From CAVAWX01 sp963614215 (GTDB lineage Bacteria; Actinomycetota; Coriobacteriia; Coriobacteriales; QAMH01): DNA of 64,000 bases. Each line of letters opens with the position of its first letter. The first letter of the stretch is position 1. Under the pieces are notes generated by a model. The model worked only from the letters and a program-made list of their open reading frames with translations, searched no databases and was not told where the DNA came from. The translations under genes and the position numbers were made by a program. Shown piece by piece: positions 27,317 to 35,758 of the stretch. Where the stretch lies: assembly GCA_963614215.1 (NCBI GenBank), contig CAVECB010000003.1:1-64000 (forward strand), written 5' to 3'.

Positions 27317-28072
27317 TCAGATGTCGAGCTCGAGGCTCACGGGGCAGTGGTCGCTGCCCATCACGTCGTCGTGGATTTCGGCGGCCTTCACCTGCTCGCG
27401 CAGCGACTCGCTGGCCAGGAAGTAGTCGATGCGCCACCCCACGTTGCGCTCGCGGGCCTTCATGCGATAGCTCCACCACGAGTAGCGTCCGGCCTCGTCT
27501 GGGTGCAGCTCGCGGAAGGTGTCGATGAAGCCGGCGTCGAGCAGCTCGTCGAATTTGCCGCGCTCCTCGTCCGAAAACCCCGCGTTGCCGACGTTTTCTT
27601 TTGGCCGCGCTAGGTCGATGGGTTCGTGGGCCACGTTCATGTCGCCGCACACGACCACGCCTTTCTTTTCGGCAAGACCTGCCAGGTATGCGCGGAAGGC
27701 GTCTTCGAACGCGCAGCGAAAATCGATGCGCGCTAGGCCGTGCTGGGCGTTGGGCGTGTAGACGCAGACGAAGAAGAAATCGGGAAACTCCAGCGTGACC
27801 GTTCGCCCTTCCGCATCAAAGCGCGCATCCCCGATGCCGTATGCCACGCCTTGCGGCTCGATGCGGCTGAACACGGCGGTGCCCGAATACCCCTTTTTCT
27901 CGGCATATGCCCAGTACTCGTGGTAGTCGTTAAAGGAAACGGGCTCCTGTCCTGCCTGTAGCTTGGTCTCTTGGATGGCGAAGATATCGGCGTCGAGCGC
28001 GCGGAAACTCTCCTCGAAGCCCTTCTTGGCCACAGCCCGCAGCCCGTTCACGTTCCACGATACGCATTTCAT
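27317..28072 (-). CDS. xth: Exodeoxyribonuclease III
   Basis: 251 residues, the usual size. Mg-dependent AP endonuclease and 3'-exonuclease in base excision repair. Motifs: SWNVNGLRA at the start, QETKLQ near 36 (metal-binding Glu), YSGTAVFSR near 70, GDMNVAHEPIDL near 150 (D/N of the active site), and GSDHCPVSLEL at the C-terminus (catalytic D-H). The ATG at 28072 has AAGGAG 10 bases upstream. Convergent with lgt. Confidence 0.94.
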   Translation of the reverse strand: MKCVSWNVNGLRAVAKKGFEESFRALDADIFAIQETKLQAGQEPVSFNDYHEYWAYAEKKGYSGTAVFSRIEPQGVAYGIGDARFDAEGRTVTLEFPDFFFVCVYTPNAQHGLARIDFRCAFEDAFRAYLAGLAEKKGVVVCGDMNVAHEPIDLARPKENVGNAGFSDEERGKFDELLDAGFIDTFRELHPDEAGRYSWWSYRMKARERNVGWRIDYFLASESLREQVKAAEIHDDVMGSDHCPVSLELDI

Positions 28073-28433
28073 GTCCGTCGTTTCTCCTTTGTTTGTCTCG
28101 CGCACCTCGCCGCGTTTCGGCTGCGGTGCCGCGCATCATGTGCGCCTGCAAGTATCGCACATGGCATGCGGCGGCGGCTTTACGCAAAAAGGGACATTCG
28201 GTGACACCCGAAGTCCGTTTTTGCGCACCAAATGCGCGATTATCGACTTCGGGCGACAGGATTCACCCCTTTCACTATCGCCAGAAGTCTCCTTTTGCGC
28301 AAAATCGCCCGCAACGCGAAAACGGAGGCGCCGAAACGTCGCCCAAAGTCCGTTTTTGCGCGTTGAATTGCCGAAAGGGCGCATCGAATTGCCGGATGCC
28401 GGAGCGCGCGACAACGAAACAGCTGCTCTGCGT
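28073..28433. other. Intergenic region between xth and the kinase gene
   Basis: 361 bases without a gene. The middle (28182-28361) holds a cluster of related direct and inverted repeats, described separately. The xth promoter is presumably in the first 120 bases; I saw no clear hexamers. Confidence 0.45.
28182..28361. repeat. Cluster of REP-like inverted and direct repeats
   Basis: Three direct copies of CCRAAGTCCGTTTTTGCGC lie at 28208-28226, 28281-28300 (diverged) and 28342-28361. An inverted copy at 28182-28203 makes an imperfect hairpin with the first, about 17 of 22 bases paired; another partial inverted copy is at 28243-28256. The pattern is that of a small dispersed palindromic element. 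Confidence 0.5.
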
Positions 28434-29957
28434 TTATTGGAACGGCTCGCCCAGCTCGAGGCCGGCTGCCTGGACGGCGATGGCAAGGACGATGAAGATG
28501 GCGATGCTGGCCAGCGCGACGGCAAAGGCGCGCCAGATGCGGGGGTGTCTGGATTTGGAGAAGAGGTGCAGGCGGGCAAGCCAGTCGCCGGGGTTTGCCA
28601 AGGCGAGCAGGGGGATGGTGATGAAGAAGACGCCCATCAGGGCGGCAAAGACGCTCACCCCCGGGCGCGCGTAGTTCACGCTCACGGCCACGAGGCCGGC
28701 GTCTGCGATGACGGTGAAGGCGCCGGCAAGCGCCTGCCACATGCGCCAGAGTATGTGCGCGGCCTTCGAAAGGTCGGCTCTCGAGGAGCTGTCTTTTGGC
28801 GGCGCGCTTGGGGAAGGGACGTCTGTGTCGCTTGCGGGGGATGTCGGCTTTGGCGCGTCGTTTGGCGCGAACGAGGGCGCGGCCGTGAAGTTTTCCGCGG
28901 CGGGCGGCGCGGGTGGTGCAGGCGCGCTCGGGGCTGCGGGGTTTTCCGCAATGTGCGTCTTGGCAGGCGCATCGGCGCACGCGCCGGCGGAAAAGCCTTG
29001 GTTTCCCTGCGCGGCCTCGAAGGCGGCCTCCAAGTCGGCGCCCATCTCGCGGGCGCTTTGGTAGCGCGCCGACGGATCGAAGCTCGTGGCCTTCTCCACG
29101 ACGGCGACGATGCTTGCCGGCATCTCGCCAGCTCGCAGCGCGTGCCCCGGTTCGCGCCCCGTCAGCATGAAGCGCACGACCATGCCCAGCGAGTAGATGT
29201 CGGCGCGCGCGTCGGTCTGCCTGAAACCGTACTGCTCGGGGGCGGTGTAGCCCGCCGTGCCCAGCAGGCGCGTGTCGCGTACGGCATCGTCGCGGTGTAC
29301 CCGCGCGACTCCCAGGTCCACGAGCACGGCGACCTCGCCGTTTGCGATGATGTTGCCCGGATTGACGTCGCGGTGCACGATTGGGGGATTGGCGGCCTCG
29401 TGCAGGGCGCTTAGGGCCATGCACACGCAGCGAGCCATGCGCTGCGCGCGGGCCAGGCCGAGCGGGCCGCTCTCGTCGACAAGCGCGCGCAGATCGCAGC
29501 CGGGCACGTAGTCGGCCACGACGACGAGCTTGTCGGCCACCACCTCTGCCATGCGCACCTGCGGCAGGAAGGGACAGCCTATCTCGGGCAGCATCTCGTA
29601 GGGATGGCGCTCTGTCACGCCCGCGCCTGCGCCGACTGTCGAGCTTTCGCCCGTGCCCGCGCTGCCTGCGTCGCTCGCGCCCTCTAGGTCGATGTACTTG
29701 CGTATGTAGCGCCGCCCGGCCGCGTCTGCCACGAGCTCGGTGCGCTCCACGGCCGATTCCTTCAGCAGCTTCTCGGTGGTCCAGGCGCGGCTCGCGTCGA
29801 AGGCGGCCATTTCGCGAGCCAGCTCGTCGCCTGCGCCCGTATTTGCGCCGGCGCCTTTACCCGACGTGCCTGCGCCCGCATTCACGCCGTCTCCTTCACT
29901 CGCTGCAAACGCCGCAGCGCCTTCCTCGCCCGCCCGCGCTGCGCCCGCCTCACGCAT
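28434..29957 (-). CDS. Membrane-linked Ser/Thr protein kinase
   Basis: 507 residues. A low-complexity Ala/Gly N-terminus (1-55) precedes a Hanks-type kinase domain: a likely ATP lysine in RRYIRKYI (K87), HRDVNPGN with catalytic D197, DLG at 214-216 in place of DFG, and GTAGYTAPEQYG for activation loop and APE. The glycine loop is not recognisable. A Pro/Ala-rich linker (about 320-390) leads to three or so C-terminal membrane segments. Unlike PknB it has no extracellular PASTA repeats; these are on a separate protein two genes upstream. The start overlaps the HTH gene by 8 bases, so translation is coupled. Confidence 0.82.
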   Translation of the reverse strand: MREAGAARAGEEGAAAFAASEGDGVNAGAGTSGKGAGANTGAGDELAREMAAFDASRAWTTEKLLKESAVERTELVADAAGRRYIRKYIDLEGASDAGSAGTGESSTVGAGAGVTERHPYEMLPEIGCPFLPQVRMAEVVADKLVVVADYVPGCDLRALVDESGPLGLARAQRMARCVCMALSALHEAANPPIVHRDVNPGNIIANGEVAVLVDLGVARVHRDDAVRDTRLLGTAGYTAPEQYGFRQTDARADIYSLGMVVRFMLTGREPGHALRAGEMPASIVAVVEKATSFDPSARYQSAREMGADLEAAFEAAQGNQGFSAGACADAPAKTHIAENPAAPSAPAPPAPPAAENFTAAPSFAPNDAPKPTSPASDTDVPSPSAPPKDSSSRADLSKAAHILWRMWQALAGAFTVIADAGLVAVSVNYARPGVSVFAALMGVFFITIPLLALANPGDWLARLHLFSKSRHPRIWRAFAVALASIAIFIVLAIAVQAAGLELGEPFQ

Positions 29958-30426
29958 CGTCGCTTACCGTCTTCTCGCCGAAGCGATACAGCTCGTCGTC
30001 TGCGCGCCCGAGCGTGTATCCGTGTGCGATGCAGAAGATGATGATGGCGTCGCGCCTGTTCTTGCTGTAGAGGCTGCCCGCGTCGGCCAGGCTCAAGAGC
30101 CGCTGCGTCTCGTGCAGGTCCAGCCCCAGCCCAAACGCGAGCGCGAGCACCTTGTCGCGCGAGGGGCGTCGCGCGCCGGTGAATATCTGGTAGCCGAAGG
30201 TTTCGTTGAGGTTGGCCGCGTGCACCACGTCGATGCGGCGCAGCCCCTTGCGCTCGAGCATCTCGTTTAGAAATCCGGCCAAGTCGGGCGCGTCCGTGTG
30301 CGCCAGTTCGGCTGCGGCCTCGGGCGTGCGGGCATGCAGGATGCTTTCCAGCAGTTCGTCTGTCAGGTAGGTCTGCTCCTGCACGCGCCGCCTCTTCTCA
30401 AAGACTCTGTATCTTCTCGCGCGCAT
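29950..30426 (-). CDS. Helix-turn-helix protein linked to the kinase
   Basis: 158 residues, beginning MRARRYRVFEKRRRVQEQTY. The central part (AGFLNEMLERKGLRRIDVVH, AANLNETFGYQIFTGARRPS) is an XRE-like helix-turn-helix, with RDKVLALAFGLGLDLHETQR after it, a pattern common in small regulators encoded beside Ser/Thr kinases. It may be a substrate of the kinase. A GTG at 30447 is a possible earlier start. It overlaps the kinase start by 8 bases. Confidence 0.7.
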   Translation of the reverse strand: MRARRYRVFEKRRRVQEQTYLTDELLESILHARTPEAAAELAHTDAPDLAGFLNEMLERKGLRRIDVVHAANLNETFGYQIFTGARRPSRDKVLALAFGLGLDLHETQRLLSLADAGSLYSKNRRDAIIIFCIAHGYTLGRADDELYRFGEKTVSDDA

Positions 30427-30466
30427 GGTAGCAGACCGCCCCGACACCCTTTTTCGTGCCCTTTGC

Positions 30467-31330
30467 CTAATAAACCATGAAGTCGCTGACGACGGGATTC
30501 TCGTTTGTCCCCGTGACCTTGCACTCGAAGGTCAGGTCCTTCGCTTTTGCCTTGTTCTCGTTGGTTATGTTGCACGACCCCTTGATAAACCACGTGTTTT
30601 CATCTTGAGCGCTTGTAGTCGTTGTGGTCGTCCCGGTTGTTCTTAGTTTGAAACCGTACGGATACGCCTTTTTCCCGTACGCCCTCACCGCGTCCAAGGC
30701 CGTCTCGCGGTCGAGTTTTTCCGAAAGCACACGAGAAATCTCGTCTTGCTGCTTTTCGGCATCGATGTTGAACTGGGTGTTCACATATAGCGTGACCTCT
30801 TTTTTCTCCGCATCGCTAACTGTGTACCCTGTTGTCAGAAGGTCGAGTTCTTCCCTGTCCTCTGCACTATATTCATACCCCGTCTTCTGTAGGGTTGTTT
30901 TCACCGTCCACCCCGCATTTTCAAGTTGGGCGACCGCTTCTTTGCAATTTTTTTCCAGGAGAGGCTCTATTATGGTCTTCGCTTCCTCTTCTGCATCTTG
31001 CTTCGTTGTCTTTATCATGAGTTTGACCTGCGTCGACCCGGTGCATTCCGAGCCCGGGGTCGGGTCTTGGCTCGAGACGATTTTGCCGTCTTTGTTCAAT
31101 ATCATTTTTCCGTCTTCGCGTTCCGACTTGATGTTTTGCTGGCTGAAACCCGCATCGATGAGGGCTTTTTCCGCGTCGTTAAGACCCATTCCCACTACAT
31201 CGGGAGCCGTGACTTTTCTTGCGCCGCCCAATGCCCCGATGATGCCGCCCAAGATCACGACAACGATGACGATTGCGGCAACTTTTTGCCACGTTTTCAT
31301 GTTCTTGAACTTTTCTCCGGCGTTCTTCAT
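30467..31330 (-). CDS. Single-span membrane protein with PASTA domain
   Basis: 287 residues. A short cytoplasmic N-terminus (MKNAGEKFKNMKTWQK), one membrane segment (VAAIVIVVVILGGIIGAL, about 17-34), then an extracellular part with one clear PASTA repeat (VTAPDVVGMGLNDAEKALID, about 40-108) and a further region of unknown fold to residue 287. PASTA domains bind muropeptides or lipid II and usually sit on PknB-like kinases or PBPs. Here the sensor is a separate polypeptide ahead of the HTH and kinase genes on the same strand. GGGAGGAAAAC precedes the ATG. Base composition is less GC-rich than its neighbours. Confidence 0.75.
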   Translation of the reverse strand: MKNAGEKFKNMKTWQKVAAIVIVVVILGGIIGALGGARKVTAPDVVGMGLNDAEKALIDAGFSQQNIKSEREDGKMILNKDGKIVSSQDPTPGSECTGSTQVKLMIKTTKQDAEEEAKTIIEPLLEKNCKEAVAQLENAGWTVKTTLQKTGYEYSAEDREELDLLTTGYTVSDAEKKEVTLYVNTQFNIDAEKQQDEISRVLSEKLDRETALDAVRAYGKKAYPYGFKLRTTGTTTTTTSAQDENTWFIKGSCNITNENKAKAKDLTFECKVTGTNENPVVSDFMVY

Positions 31331-31394
31331 GTTTTCCTCCCGTGTCTTGAAAAGTTGCCGAAAAGCAGGGTAGGGGGAAAGGAAGACGCGGGCA

Positions 31395-31409
31395 TTAGCT
31401 GCCAGCTAA
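31395..31409. promoter_or_regulatory. Inverted repeat upstream of the PASTA gene
   Basis: TTAGCT-GCC-AGCTAA, a perfect 6-bp inverted repeat with a 3-base centre, 65 bases before the PASTA gene start and after the queH stop. Possible operator; too short for a terminator. Confidence 0.3.
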
Positions 31410-31467
31410 GGTGTGCGGGCGTTGCCCGGCGAGCGGCCGTGTGGGGGCATTGCGGCGCGCTTTTTTG

Positions 31468-32106
31468 CTACAGCTCGCTTTCCTGGGCCGCGATGCCGCA
31501 AGCGGCGGCATACATCCGAGCCACCTGCCGTTCCAGGCGCTCCGTCTCGCGCATCGCGGCGCGTTGTGCGCGCTCTTCGGCAGCCTCGGCCACAGAAAAG
31601 CGGCAGCCGCAGTAGTTTTGGCGATACATCCCCAGCTCGCGCGAGCGCCGCGTGGCCTGCCCGTAGCGGCAGCGGAAATCGCGGAAGACGCACGCGAGGC
31701 CGTGGCGTATGCATGCCGCTTCCAGCTCCTCGTAGATGATGTCGGTGAACTGGTAGGGGCTGATGCTCAGCGTCGTGGACAGGGCGTCAAACCCCGCCTC
31801 TTCGGCTCGCACAGCCGCCGCCTCCAGACGCATGGCATAGCAGGCACGGCAACGCCTCTCGCGGTCTTCACCGAAGCGCCCGACCTCGCGCTCCCAGGCG
31901 CCCGTGTCGTAGTCTTCGGTGAAAAGGGGTAGCCCGTGCGGCTTTGCCACGAACTCGCGCAGCACGCCCAGGCGCCGCTCGTATTCGTCGTGCGGATGGA
32001 TGTTTGGGTTCGCGTAGTCGATGGCAAGCTTTACGCCCTCGCCTGCAAAAACGTCGACCGGCTCGAGCGCGCACGGCCCGCAGCAGGCATGCAGCAAAAG
32101 CTTCAC
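31468..32106 (-). CDS. queH: Epoxyqueuosine reductase QueH
   Basis: 212 residues. It catalyses the last step of queuosine formation, epoxyqueuosine to queuosine in tRNA, as the non-orthologous replacement of QueG. The start MKLLLHACCGPCALEPVDVF carries the CC-GPC cysteine set (C8, C9, C12) and two further clusters RRCRACYAMRLE and NYCGCRFS complete the iron-sulfur/metal ligands. The start is a GTG. It follows the small membrane protein gene by 12 bases and is divergent from queA-tgt, which supply the preceding steps. Confidence 0.9.
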   Translation of the reverse strand: MKLLLHACCGPCALEPVDVFAGEGVKLAIDYANPNIHPHDEYERRLGVLREFVAKPHGLPLFTEDYDTGAWEREVGRFGEDRERRCRACYAMRLEAAAVRAEEAGFDALSTTLSISPYQFTDIIYEELEAACIRHGLACVFRDFRCRYGQATRRSRELGMYRQNYCGCRFSVAEAAEERAQRAAMRETERLERQVARMYAAACGIAAQESEL

Positions 32107-32118
32107 GGCCGCCTCGCG

Positions 32119-32544
32119 CTACCCCAAATCGAGAAGCGAGGAAATCTTTGCCTCGGCCTCTGCCTGCGAGATCTGGCCGGATTGGGCCTGCGCGACAATA
32201 GACTGTACGTCGTCTACCTTGTCTAGGTTCTTCGTGACCACCTCGTTGACCTGGTCGGCGTCGTTGACGTCCACGCCGAGGTCTGCGGCTATCTCGGCCA
32301 CTTCCTGCATCTCGCTTGTGCTCAGCCCGAGCTTTTCTGCCGCCACGTCGAGCGCGTTGCCGGATGCGGTGCCCGTGGCCGCTGCCACCGCCGACGACGT
32401 GACGCTTTTGCCCGAGACGACGCCTTGCACAAACGACAGCGGCATCGTGTTGCCCGTGGCCACGCATATACCTAAGTAGCCGAAGACGGCGATGAAGAGG
32501 ATGACGACCATGAGGGTGACGGTCTTGAAGACGGTTTTAACCAT
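32119..32544 (-). CDS. Small membrane-anchored protein of unknown function
   Basis: 141 residues. One N-terminal membrane segment (LMVVILFIAVFGYLGICVA, about 11-29) is followed by an acidic, helical remainder (ALDVAAEKLGLSTSEMQEVA, DDVQSIVAQAQSGQISQAEA) with the look of short helical hairpins. AAGGAG lies 9 bases before the ATG. It is the first gene of a two-gene unit with queH. No family recognised. Confidence 0.65.
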   Translation of the reverse strand: MVKTVFKTVTLMVVILFIAVFGYLGICVATGNTMPLSFVQGVVSGKSVTSSAVAAATGTASGNALDVAAEKLGLSTSEMQEVAEIAADLGVDVNDADQVNEVVTKNLDKVDDVQSIVAQAQSGQISQAEAEAKISSLLDLG

Positions 32545-32642
32545 GGGACGCGCTCCTTTGCTTTGCCGCTCGTGTGCCGTCGCGCAGACAGACGCGCCGG
32601 CCACGCCTTTGCTATCATCATGCATTCACTTAAGGAGAGCAG

Positions 32643-33845
32643 ATGAAGACCGACGATTTCGACTACGAACTTCCCGAAACCTACATAGCCCAAACACCCG
32701 CCGTGCCGCGCGACTCGTGCAAGCTCATGGTCCTGGACCGCGACGGGCACATCGAGCATCGCGTCTTTTCCGACATCGTGGAGTATGTGCGGCCGGGCGA
32801 CCTTTTCGTGGTAAACGTCACGCGCGTGCTGCCCGCGCGCCTGTTCGGGCGCAAGGCGACGGGCGGACGCGTCGAGTGTTTGCTGCTCGACCGCGTGGCA
32901 GATGCGCGCGCGGATGCCTGCGAGCAGACCTGGAACTGCATGGTGCGCCCGGGCAAGCGCCTTAAACCCGGGGCGCGCATCGAGTTTCGCGCAGGCGACG
33001 GTGCGCGTGAGACCGACGATGTGCATGGTGAAGAGGGCGACACAGGTGCAGGTGCCAGCGCCGATGCCGGTGCCAGTGAAGAACCCGGTGCATATTCCAG
33101 CGGAAGAAAGGGTGGCACATCGCCTGCGGGCGCGCCGCTTTTGCTCGGCGAGGTGGTGGGCATCGACCCCGACAACGGCAGCCGCGCTGTCCGTTTCACC
33201 CTGCCGCCGGACGCGTCCGCACAAAATGTCGCCTCCGTGCTCCATGAGCTGGGCCACACGCCTCTGCCGCCCTACATCAAAGACTACGCCGGCGACGAGG
33301 AGCTCTACCAGACGGTCTATGCGCAAGAGGAAAAAAGCGCCGCCGCACCGACGGCCGGCCTGCACTTCACCGAGGAGCTGATCGCGCGCGTGAAAGCTGC
33401 GGGCGCGCGCTTTGCGCAGGTGGATCTAGAGGTGGGGCTGGACACCTTTCGCCTCGTGGAAGAAGACGATCCGGCCGAGCACGCCATGCACACGGAGCGC
33501 TACACACTGCCGCCTGCCACCGCGCAGGCCGTGGCCGAGACCAAGGCGGCGGGCGGGCGCGTCATCGCCGTGGGCACGACCTCGGTGCGCTCGCTGGAGT
33601 CTGCCGCCGCGAAAACCGGTGCGGTCGAGCCGCAAAACCGCGCGGCCACCGACCTCTTCATCTTGCCGGGATACGAGTTTAAGGTAGTGGACGCCATCGT
33701 CACGAACTTCCATGTCCCGCGCTCGACGCTAATGATGCTCGTGTCGGCGTTTTCGGGGCGCGCGCACATCATGGATGCCTACGAGCAGGCCAAGCGCGAG
33801 GGATACCGCTTTTTCAGCTTCGGCGACGCGATGCTTTTGCTCTAG
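32643..33845 (+). CDS. queA: S-adenosylmethionine:tRNA ribosyltransferase-isomerase QueA (with insertion)
   Basis: 400 residues, about 50 longer than usual. It transfers and isomerises the ribosyl group of SAM onto 7-aminomethyl-7-deazaguanine in tRNA to give epoxyqueuosine. Family motifs: FDYELPETYIAQTP and PRDSCKLMVLDR at the start, VNVTRVLPARLFG near 60, SAAAPTAGLHFTEELI near 230, VGTTSVRSLES near 310 and TNFHVPRSTLMMLVSAF near 360. Residues about 118-162 are an inserted acidic Gly/Ala/Ser stretch made of short imperfect repeats, replacing a surface loop. TAAGGAG precedes the ATG; tgt follows after 16 bases. Confidence 0.95.
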   Translation: MKTDDFDYELPETYIAQTPAVPRDSCKLMVLDRDGHIEHRVFSDIVEYVRPGDLFVVNVTRVLPARLFGRKATGGRVECLLLDRVADARADACEQTWNCMVRPGKRLKPGARIEFRAGDGARETDDVHGEEGDTGAGASADAGASEEPGAYSSGRKGGTSPAGAPLLLGEVVGIDPDNGSRAVRFTLPPDASAQNVASVLHELGHTPLPPYIKDYAGDEELYQTVYAQEEKSAAAPTAGLHFTEELIARVKAAGARFAQVDLEVGLDTFRLVEEDDPAEHAMHTERYTLPPATAQAVAETKAAGGRVIAVGTTSVRSLESAAAKTGAVEPQNRAATDLFILPGYEFKVVDAIVTNFHVPRSTLMMLVSAFSGRAHIMDAYEQAKREGYRFFSFGDAMLLL

Positions 33846-33861
33846 GGAGAGGAGACGGCGC

Positions 33862-34977
33862 ATGTTCGAATTCGACTTGCTGGCGCAAGATTCGGCCACG
33901 GCGGCCCGGCGCGGGCGTTTCCACACGCCGCACGGCGTGATAGAGACCCCCATCTTCATGCCGGTGGGCACGCGGGCCACGGTGAAGGGGGTGACCGTGC
34001 CGCAGCTGCACGAGGTGGGCGCGCAGATCATCCTCGCGAACACCTACCACCTCTACCTGCGCCCGGGCACCGAGGTGCTCGAGAAGTTCGGCGGGGTGCA
34101 CAAGTTCATGAACTGGGACGGACCCATCCTCACCGACAGCGGCGGCTTTCAGGTGTTCAGCCTCGCGCACACGCTCAAGCTCGACGCCGACGGCATCAAT
34201 TTCACCAGCATCGTGGACGGCAGCAAGCATCGCTGGACCCCCGAGGACAACATGCGCGTGCAAGAGGCCATCGGCGGCGACATCATCATGCAGCTCGATC
34301 AGTGCACGCACTATCCGGCCACGCGCGACGAGGTGGCTGCGGCCGTCGAGCGCTCGGCAGTGTGGGCGGCCCGCTGCAAGGAGGCGCACGTGCGCGACGA
34401 CCAGGCGCTGTTTGGCATCGTGCAAGGCGGCGTCTTTGAGGATTTGCGCGCGGCAAGCGCCGAGCGTGTGCGGGCGCTCGATTTCCCCGGATATGGCATC
34501 GGCGGCTACTCGGTGGGAGAAGACCACGAGATTATGCTCGCCCAGCTGCCGGCCGTGGCCGCCGCGCTGCCCGCGGACAAGCCACGCTATCTCATGGGCG
34601 TGGGCAACCCGACGACGCTCGTGCGCGGCGTGGCCTGCGGCATCGACATGTTCGACTGCGTGTTGCCCACGCGCACGGCCCGCATGGGCACGGCGTTTTC
34701 CAGCCAAGGCCGCATGAACATGCGCAACGCGAAGTATCGCCTCGACGATGCGCCGCTTGACGAGCAGTGTTCCTGCCCGGTGTGCCGAAGCTACTCGCGG
34801 GCCTATATACGGCATCTGGTGAAGACCGACGAGATGTTGCATTCGACGCTGCTGTCCATCCACAACATCTATTTCCTGCTCGACTTGATGCGCCGCGCGC
34901 GCGAGGCCGTCGAGGCGGATTGCTACAAGGAGTTCCTCGACGCGTGGATGGCATCGCCTGCCGCCGCCGACTACTGA
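33862..34977 (+). CDS. tgt: tRNA-guanine transglycosylase
   Basis: 371 residues, normal for bacterial TGT. It exchanges G34 of GUN-anticodon tRNAs for preQ1. Features: GRFHTPHGVIETPIFMPVGT near 18, TDSGGFQVFSL near 93 with the active-site aspartate, GGYSVGE near 213, VLPTRTARMGTAFS near 270 with the nucleophile aspartate just before (IDMFDCVLPTR), and zinc ligands CSCPVC near 308 with a later His. Start chosen for GGAGAGGAG. Operon with queA; with queH across the promoter it gives most of the queuosine pathway from preQ1. Confidence 0.96.
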   Translation: MFEFDLLAQDSATAARRGRFHTPHGVIETPIFMPVGTRATVKGVTVPQLHEVGAQIILANTYHLYLRPGTEVLEKFGGVHKFMNWDGPILTDSGGFQVFSLAHTLKLDADGINFTSIVDGSKHRWTPEDNMRVQEAIGGDIIMQLDQCTHYPATRDEVAAAVERSAVWAARCKEAHVRDDQALFGIVQGGVFEDLRAASAERVRALDFPGYGIGGYSVGEDHEIMLAQLPAVAAALPADKPRYLMGVGNPTTLVRGVACGIDMFDCVLPTRTARMGTAFSSQGRMNMRNAKYRLDDAPLDEQCSCPVCRSYSRAYIRHLVKTDEMLHSTLLSIHNIYFLLDLMRRAREAVEADCYKEFLDAWMASPAAADY

Positions 34978-35194
34978 TTCTTCTCGCGCCGTCTTCTCCT
35001 TTTGTCACGCTTTTTTGGGTGGGCCGCCCGCTTGTGGTTCGCGCCCGCCTACTCTTCACGAAAAAATTTCCCACGACCTCCCACCGCGCCACGCGGCCTA
35101 GGGATTGTGCCGCAGTTTTCACCATGCACAAGATGTTGCGTTTGCCCCTGTCCGGGCAAGGGCCGCGCACGCCCTTTGAGGTGGCCTTTGAGGG
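34978..35194. other. Intergenic region between tgt and the dcw operon
   Basis: No gene or clear terminator for tgt found. The right end leads into the mraZ operator/promoter (35195-35242). Confidence 0.4.
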
Positions 35195-35242
35195 GCTGGG
35201 TGGGAAAAAGATGTTGAGAAGTGGGGGGAAATGGGATATATT
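35195..35242 (+). promoter_or_regulatory. mraZ promoter with MraZ-type operator boxes
   Basis: TTGAGA (35214-35219), 17-base spacer, TATATT (35237-35242). TGGG boxes occur at 35201, 35222 and 35232, spaced in multiples of about 10 bp, the pattern of MraZ binding sites; two lie inside the promoter spacer. MraZ should therefore repress its own operon here. The leader to the mraZ ATG is about 75 nt. Confidence 0.7.
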
Positions 35243-35324
35243 CCCAAACGCAGCCCCTCAACCGAAGCCTAATCACAGCACGGGGGGCTGCTCTTAGAAG
35301 CTTGCTTGCGCGGGGAGGTGGCAC

Positions 35325-35750
35325 ATGCGTTTCTTCGGCACGGACGAGCGGTCCGTCGACGATAAAGGGCGTGTGTCGCTTCCCGCCAAGATGCGCAAGG
35401 CGCTGCCGGACGAGGTCGTGATTGTCCCCGGCTTCGATGAGGCCCTCTACGTCTTTTCCGAAGAGGCGTTCCTTAACTGGGTGGACTCCTTCTTCCCGAA
35501 AGAAGAGGGCGGCTACGACCCCCGCAAGCGCGCGCACATCGAGCTTCGTTCGGCGCTCACGCGTTCGGCTGAAAGCGTGAACATCGATGCTGCCGGCCGC
35601 GTGAAGATTCCGGCCAAGCAGCGTGTGCGGGCTTCAATCGAAAAAGATGTGACCGTCACCGGCAACGACGACCACATCGAGCTTTGGGATTCGCGGAAGT
35701 TCGCACGGCACGACGATTCGTTTTCCATCGACGACCTCCTCGAAGACTGA
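35325..35750 (+). CDS. mraZ: Transcriptional regulator MraZ
   Basis: 141 residues. Two AbrB-like SpoVT halves: SVDDKGRVSLPAKMRKAL near 10-27 and NIDAAGRVKIPAKQRVRASI near 86-105, each with the DxxGRV-x-P-K/A signature. It binds TGGG-type repeats upstream of dcw clusters as a ring-shaped oligomer. GGGGAGG precedes the ATG. First gene of the cluster. Confidence 0.95.
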   Translation: MRFFGTDERSVDDKGRVSLPAKMRKALPDEVVIVPGFDEALYVFSEEAFLNWVDSFFPKEEGGYDPRKRAHIELRSALTRSAESVNIDAAGRVKIPAKQRVRASIEKDVTVTGNDDHIELWDSRKFARHDDSFSIDDLLED

Positions 35751-35758
35751 GCAGCACG

